Assembly (NCBI GenBank): GCA_964426355.1
Contig: CAYRRA010000178.1
Location: forward strand, 1-8,894
Direction: 5' to 3'
From: JAJFTV01 sp964426355
GTDB lineage: Bacteria; Chloroflexota; Anaerolineae; Anaerolineales; Anaerolineaceae
Length of the DNA stretch: 8,894 bases
How positions within the stretch are numbered: position 1 is the stretch's first letter; the number at the start of each line of letters is the position of its first letter. The notes beneath the pieces were generated by a model, which was not told the origin of the DNA, searched no databases, and saw only the letters and a list, made by a program, of their open reading frames with translations. Shown here one piece after another: positions 7,488 through 8,894 of this stretch. The translations under genes were made by a program, and so were the position numbers.

Positions 7488-7510
7488 ACTTGTAACAATC
7501 AGTTGAACAA
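7486..7510. repeat. Paired block, copy A (MEMO start side)
   Basis: Plus strand: ATACTTGTA (7486-7494) overlapping TAACAATC (7493-7500), then 2 nt, then TTGAACAA (7503-7510). All three parts recur in copy B at 7603-7636, the last one inverted. Copy A overlaps the start codon of the MEMO gene by two bases. The block could be a regulator site or a chance likeness in AT-rich sequence. Confidence 0.35.
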
Positions 7511-7596
7511 ATGATTCGTAATAATATTTTAGCATAATCTTCCCGTGCATTTTTTCACTTGAAAAAAAGGAATATCTCCCTTCCCTCGAAAACGGA

Positions 7597-7625
7597 ATCT
7601 TAATACTTGTAGTGACTCGTAACAA
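7597..7625 (-). promoter_or_regulatory. Candidate sigma-70-like promoter for the minus-strand operon
   Basis: On the minus strand TTGTTA (7625-7620) and TAAGAT (7602-7597) are separated by 17 nt, each matching four of six consensus bases. Transcription would begin near 7590, about 100 bases before the chosen MEMO start. The match is weak and could be chance in AT-rich DNA. Confidence 0.2.
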
Positions 7626-7636
7626 TCTTTGTTCAA
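7603..7636. repeat. Paired block, copy B (sensor side)
   Basis: Plus strand: ATACTTGTA (7603-7611), 8 nt, TAACAATC (7620-7627), 1 nt, TTGTTCAA (7629-7636). The first two parts are direct repeats of copy A; TTGTTCAA is the reverse complement of TTGAACAA in copy A. Corresponding parts are 117-127 bases apart. The block overlaps the candidate promoter of the minus-strand operon. Confidence 0.35.
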
Positions 7637-7706
7637 ATACGTCAAATAAGGTAAGCTGATTATTTAAGCACTTCTTTTCATTGTTTATTCGTATCGCTGG
7701 TATGGT

Positions 7707-8894
7707 ATGGATTTAAAAATTATTGGTGTTTCCCTTCTGTATATTTTTCCATTTCTCATTTCCATCACGCTTGTCATTTATCTGTTCCACAAACAAAAGA
7801 TAGCTCGCTTCCGCTTGCAACAGCATCTCGAAGAAAAAGCTACAGACCTGGAAACCGCATATCTTAATCTTCAGGCGGAGATGAATGAGCGCATACGCAC
7901 CGAGGGGGTCTTGACAGAGAGCGAGAATAAATTTCGGACACTGTTCGAGGCGGCACTTGATCCACATTTGCTTTTAAAAGACGATGTCTTTATTCACTGC
8001 AACCATGCCGCGCTGGATTGCTTGAAAGCGGATTACCCCGAGGTGATAGGGCAAAAACCTTACCTGATATCTCCGCCTTGCCAGCCGGATGGCACGCCTT
8101 CGGAGGTGAAAGCGATGCAGTTCATCCACGAGGCAAATGAGAAAGGTCATGTTAAATTTGAATGGGTGCATCGCAGAAAAGACGGCAGTGACTTTTGGGT
8201 TGAGGTGACGCTAATCCGGATTTTGCTGGATGGCGAGCCTCATCTTTATACAACCTGGCACGATGTTACGGAGCAAAAACTGGCGGAAGAAACGCTGCGC
8301 ATGAGCGAAGAGAAGTTCCGTACCAGCATCGAGTGGATGTCTGAGGGTTTTGTGCTCGTTGATGAAGTTAGTTTTGTTATCGAATGGAACCATGCGATTG
8401 AAAACATTACCGGTGTTCCCAGAAGCGAGGCAATGGGAACACCGATTGTTGAACTCCAAGCTTCATTGTTATTCCCAGAGCAGCGAAAACCTGAGAAGGT
8501 ACAGGCGCTGCGAAACCTGGTTAATCGTGTTTTGCAGACAGGAAAGCTGCCTGCAAAGACGAGTGCCGTTGAAACGCAGATGCTTGACAGAAATGGGGTG
8601 CCGAAAACGATTTTGCAGGTGGCATTTACCATCCAGACCGATAAAGGCTGGCGAATTGGATTTATCGCCCGGGATATTTCCGCCAGAAAGCAGGCTGAAA
8701 ATCGTGCTCAGCAGCTTAACCAATCTTTGCGTATGTTGAGCCTGTGCAATCTTTCCCTGATTCGTGCACAGGATGAGCGCAGCCTGTTTCACGAAATCTG
8801 CGAAGTCATTGTGGAAGAAGGTGGTAATTCTTTTGCATGGATCGGTCTGTTGATGGGGGAGACAGAGAATAACATTGTGCCGGGTGTGAGCAAA
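7707..8894 (+). CDS. Membrane-bound PAS-PAS-GAF sensor protein, C-terminus beyond window
   Basis: The 396 visible codons stay open to the right edge. A single N-terminal transmembrane helix (about residues 5-27, IIGVSLLYIFPFLISITLVI) has almost no segment before it, so the sensory part is cytoplasmic. A coiled coil follows (about 31-70), then PAS domain 1 (about 72-190; typical entry SENKFRTLFEAALDP, exit RRKDGSDFWVEVT and WHDVTEQKLAEETL). PAS domain 2 spans about 200-330 (entry SEEKFRTSIEWMSEGFVLVD, exit GFIARDISARKQAE). From about 341 the sequence LRMLSLCNLSLIRAQDE and ICEVIVEEGGNSFAWIG fits the start of a GAF domain, an arrangement common before histidine kinase or GGDEF output domains. 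No output domain is visible, so kinase function is only expected. The first ATG of the open frame is at 7707; an in-frame TAA lies at 7665-7667. No clear Shine-Dalgarno sequence precedes it. It diverges from the MEMO operon. Confidence 0.88.
   Translation, partial: MDLKIIGVSLLYIFPFLISITLVIYLFHKQKIARFRLQQHLEEKATDLETAYLNLQAEMNERIRTEGVLTESENKFRTLFEAALDPHLLLKDDVFIHCNHAALDCLKADYPEVIGQKPYLISPPCQPDGTPSEVKAMQFIHEANEKGHVKFEWVHRRKDGSDFWVEVTLIRILLDGEPHLYTTWHDVTEQKLAEETLRMSEEKFRTSIEWMSEGFVLVDEVSFVIEWNHAIENITGVPRSEAMGTPIVELQASLLFPEQRKPEKVQALRNLVNRVLQTGKLPAKTSAVETQMLDRNGVPKTILQVAFTIQTDKGWRIGFIARDISARKQAENRAQQLNQSLRMLSLCNLSLIRAQDERSLFHEICEVIVEEGGNSFAWIGLLMGETENNIVPGVSK

Larger units (their letters stand above)
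7488..7706. promoter_or_regulatory. Divergent intergenic region between MEMO operon and sensor gene
   Basis: These 219 bases are visibly more AT-rich than the flanking genes and must hold promoters for both directions. No stem-loop terminator is evident. A/T-rich -10-like hexamers on the minus strand occur at 7526-7531 (TAAAAT) and 7521-7526 (TATTAT), without a convincing -35 at the right distance. On the plus strand TTGTTC (7629-7634) could serve as a -35, but the hexamer 17 nt on (TAAGCT) is weak. Two related sequence blocks are listed separately. The exact promoters remain uncertain. Confidence 0.5.

Noticed and set aside
7665..7706. Earlier start for the sensor gene
   Set aside because: After the in-frame TAA at 7665-7667 no ATG, GTG or TTG occurs in frame before the ATG at 7707.
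8246..8792. Minus-strand open frames opposite the sensor gene (8246-8632 and 8469-8792)
   Set aside because: They are antisense to PAS domain 2, which is clearly coding on the plus strand, and show no domain.

Overview
The window is chromosomal, coding-dense DNA of roughly balanced base composition. It probably comes from a member of the Chloroflexota, most likely Anaerolineae. The best hints are the secreted lipoprotein with a Pro/Thr/Glu linker after its lipid-anchor cysteine (a style common in that group), a stand-alone MEMO-family protein, and start sites that often lack a Shine-Dalgarno sequence. This assignment is inference; no rRNA or tRNA marker is present. I see no mobile element, CRISPR array or structural RNA gene.

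From about 7490 down to 1 everything is on the minus strand and looks like one long transcription unit. In transcription order it reads: a MEMO-like protein (AmmeMemoRadiSam protein B), a CNNM/CBS/CorC-HlyC membrane protein, the replication-restart helicase PriA, a lipoprotein with an alpha/beta-hydrolase fold, an M20 metallo-hydrolase of the ArgE/DapE type, and finally the N-terminal part of a VOC (glyoxalase-like) protein that leaves the window at base 1. The junctions are tight: ATGA overlap (6597-6600), 3-bp gap (5209-5211), 54-bp gap with a strong ribosome site, GTGA overlap (1654-1657), and 46-bp gap with a ribosome site.

From 7707 to the right edge the plus strand carries a divergent membrane-bound sensor: one transmembrane helix, a coiled coil, two PAS domains and the start of a GAF-like domain. 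It is cut by the window edge before any output domain. The 219-bp divergent region between it and the minus-strand operon is AT-rich and holds two related sequence blocks that could be regulator sites.

The genes do not form an obvious single pathway. They mix housekeeping (PriA), membrane transport or tolerance (CorC/HlyC type), an enigmatic conserved protein (MEMO), and hydrolases. I found no clear new biological system. The points most worth a second look are the paired blocks in the divergent promoter region, the DEFH helicase motif in PriA, the orphan MEMO gene leading the operon, and the cysteine-rich secreted hydrolase coupled to an M20 enzyme.
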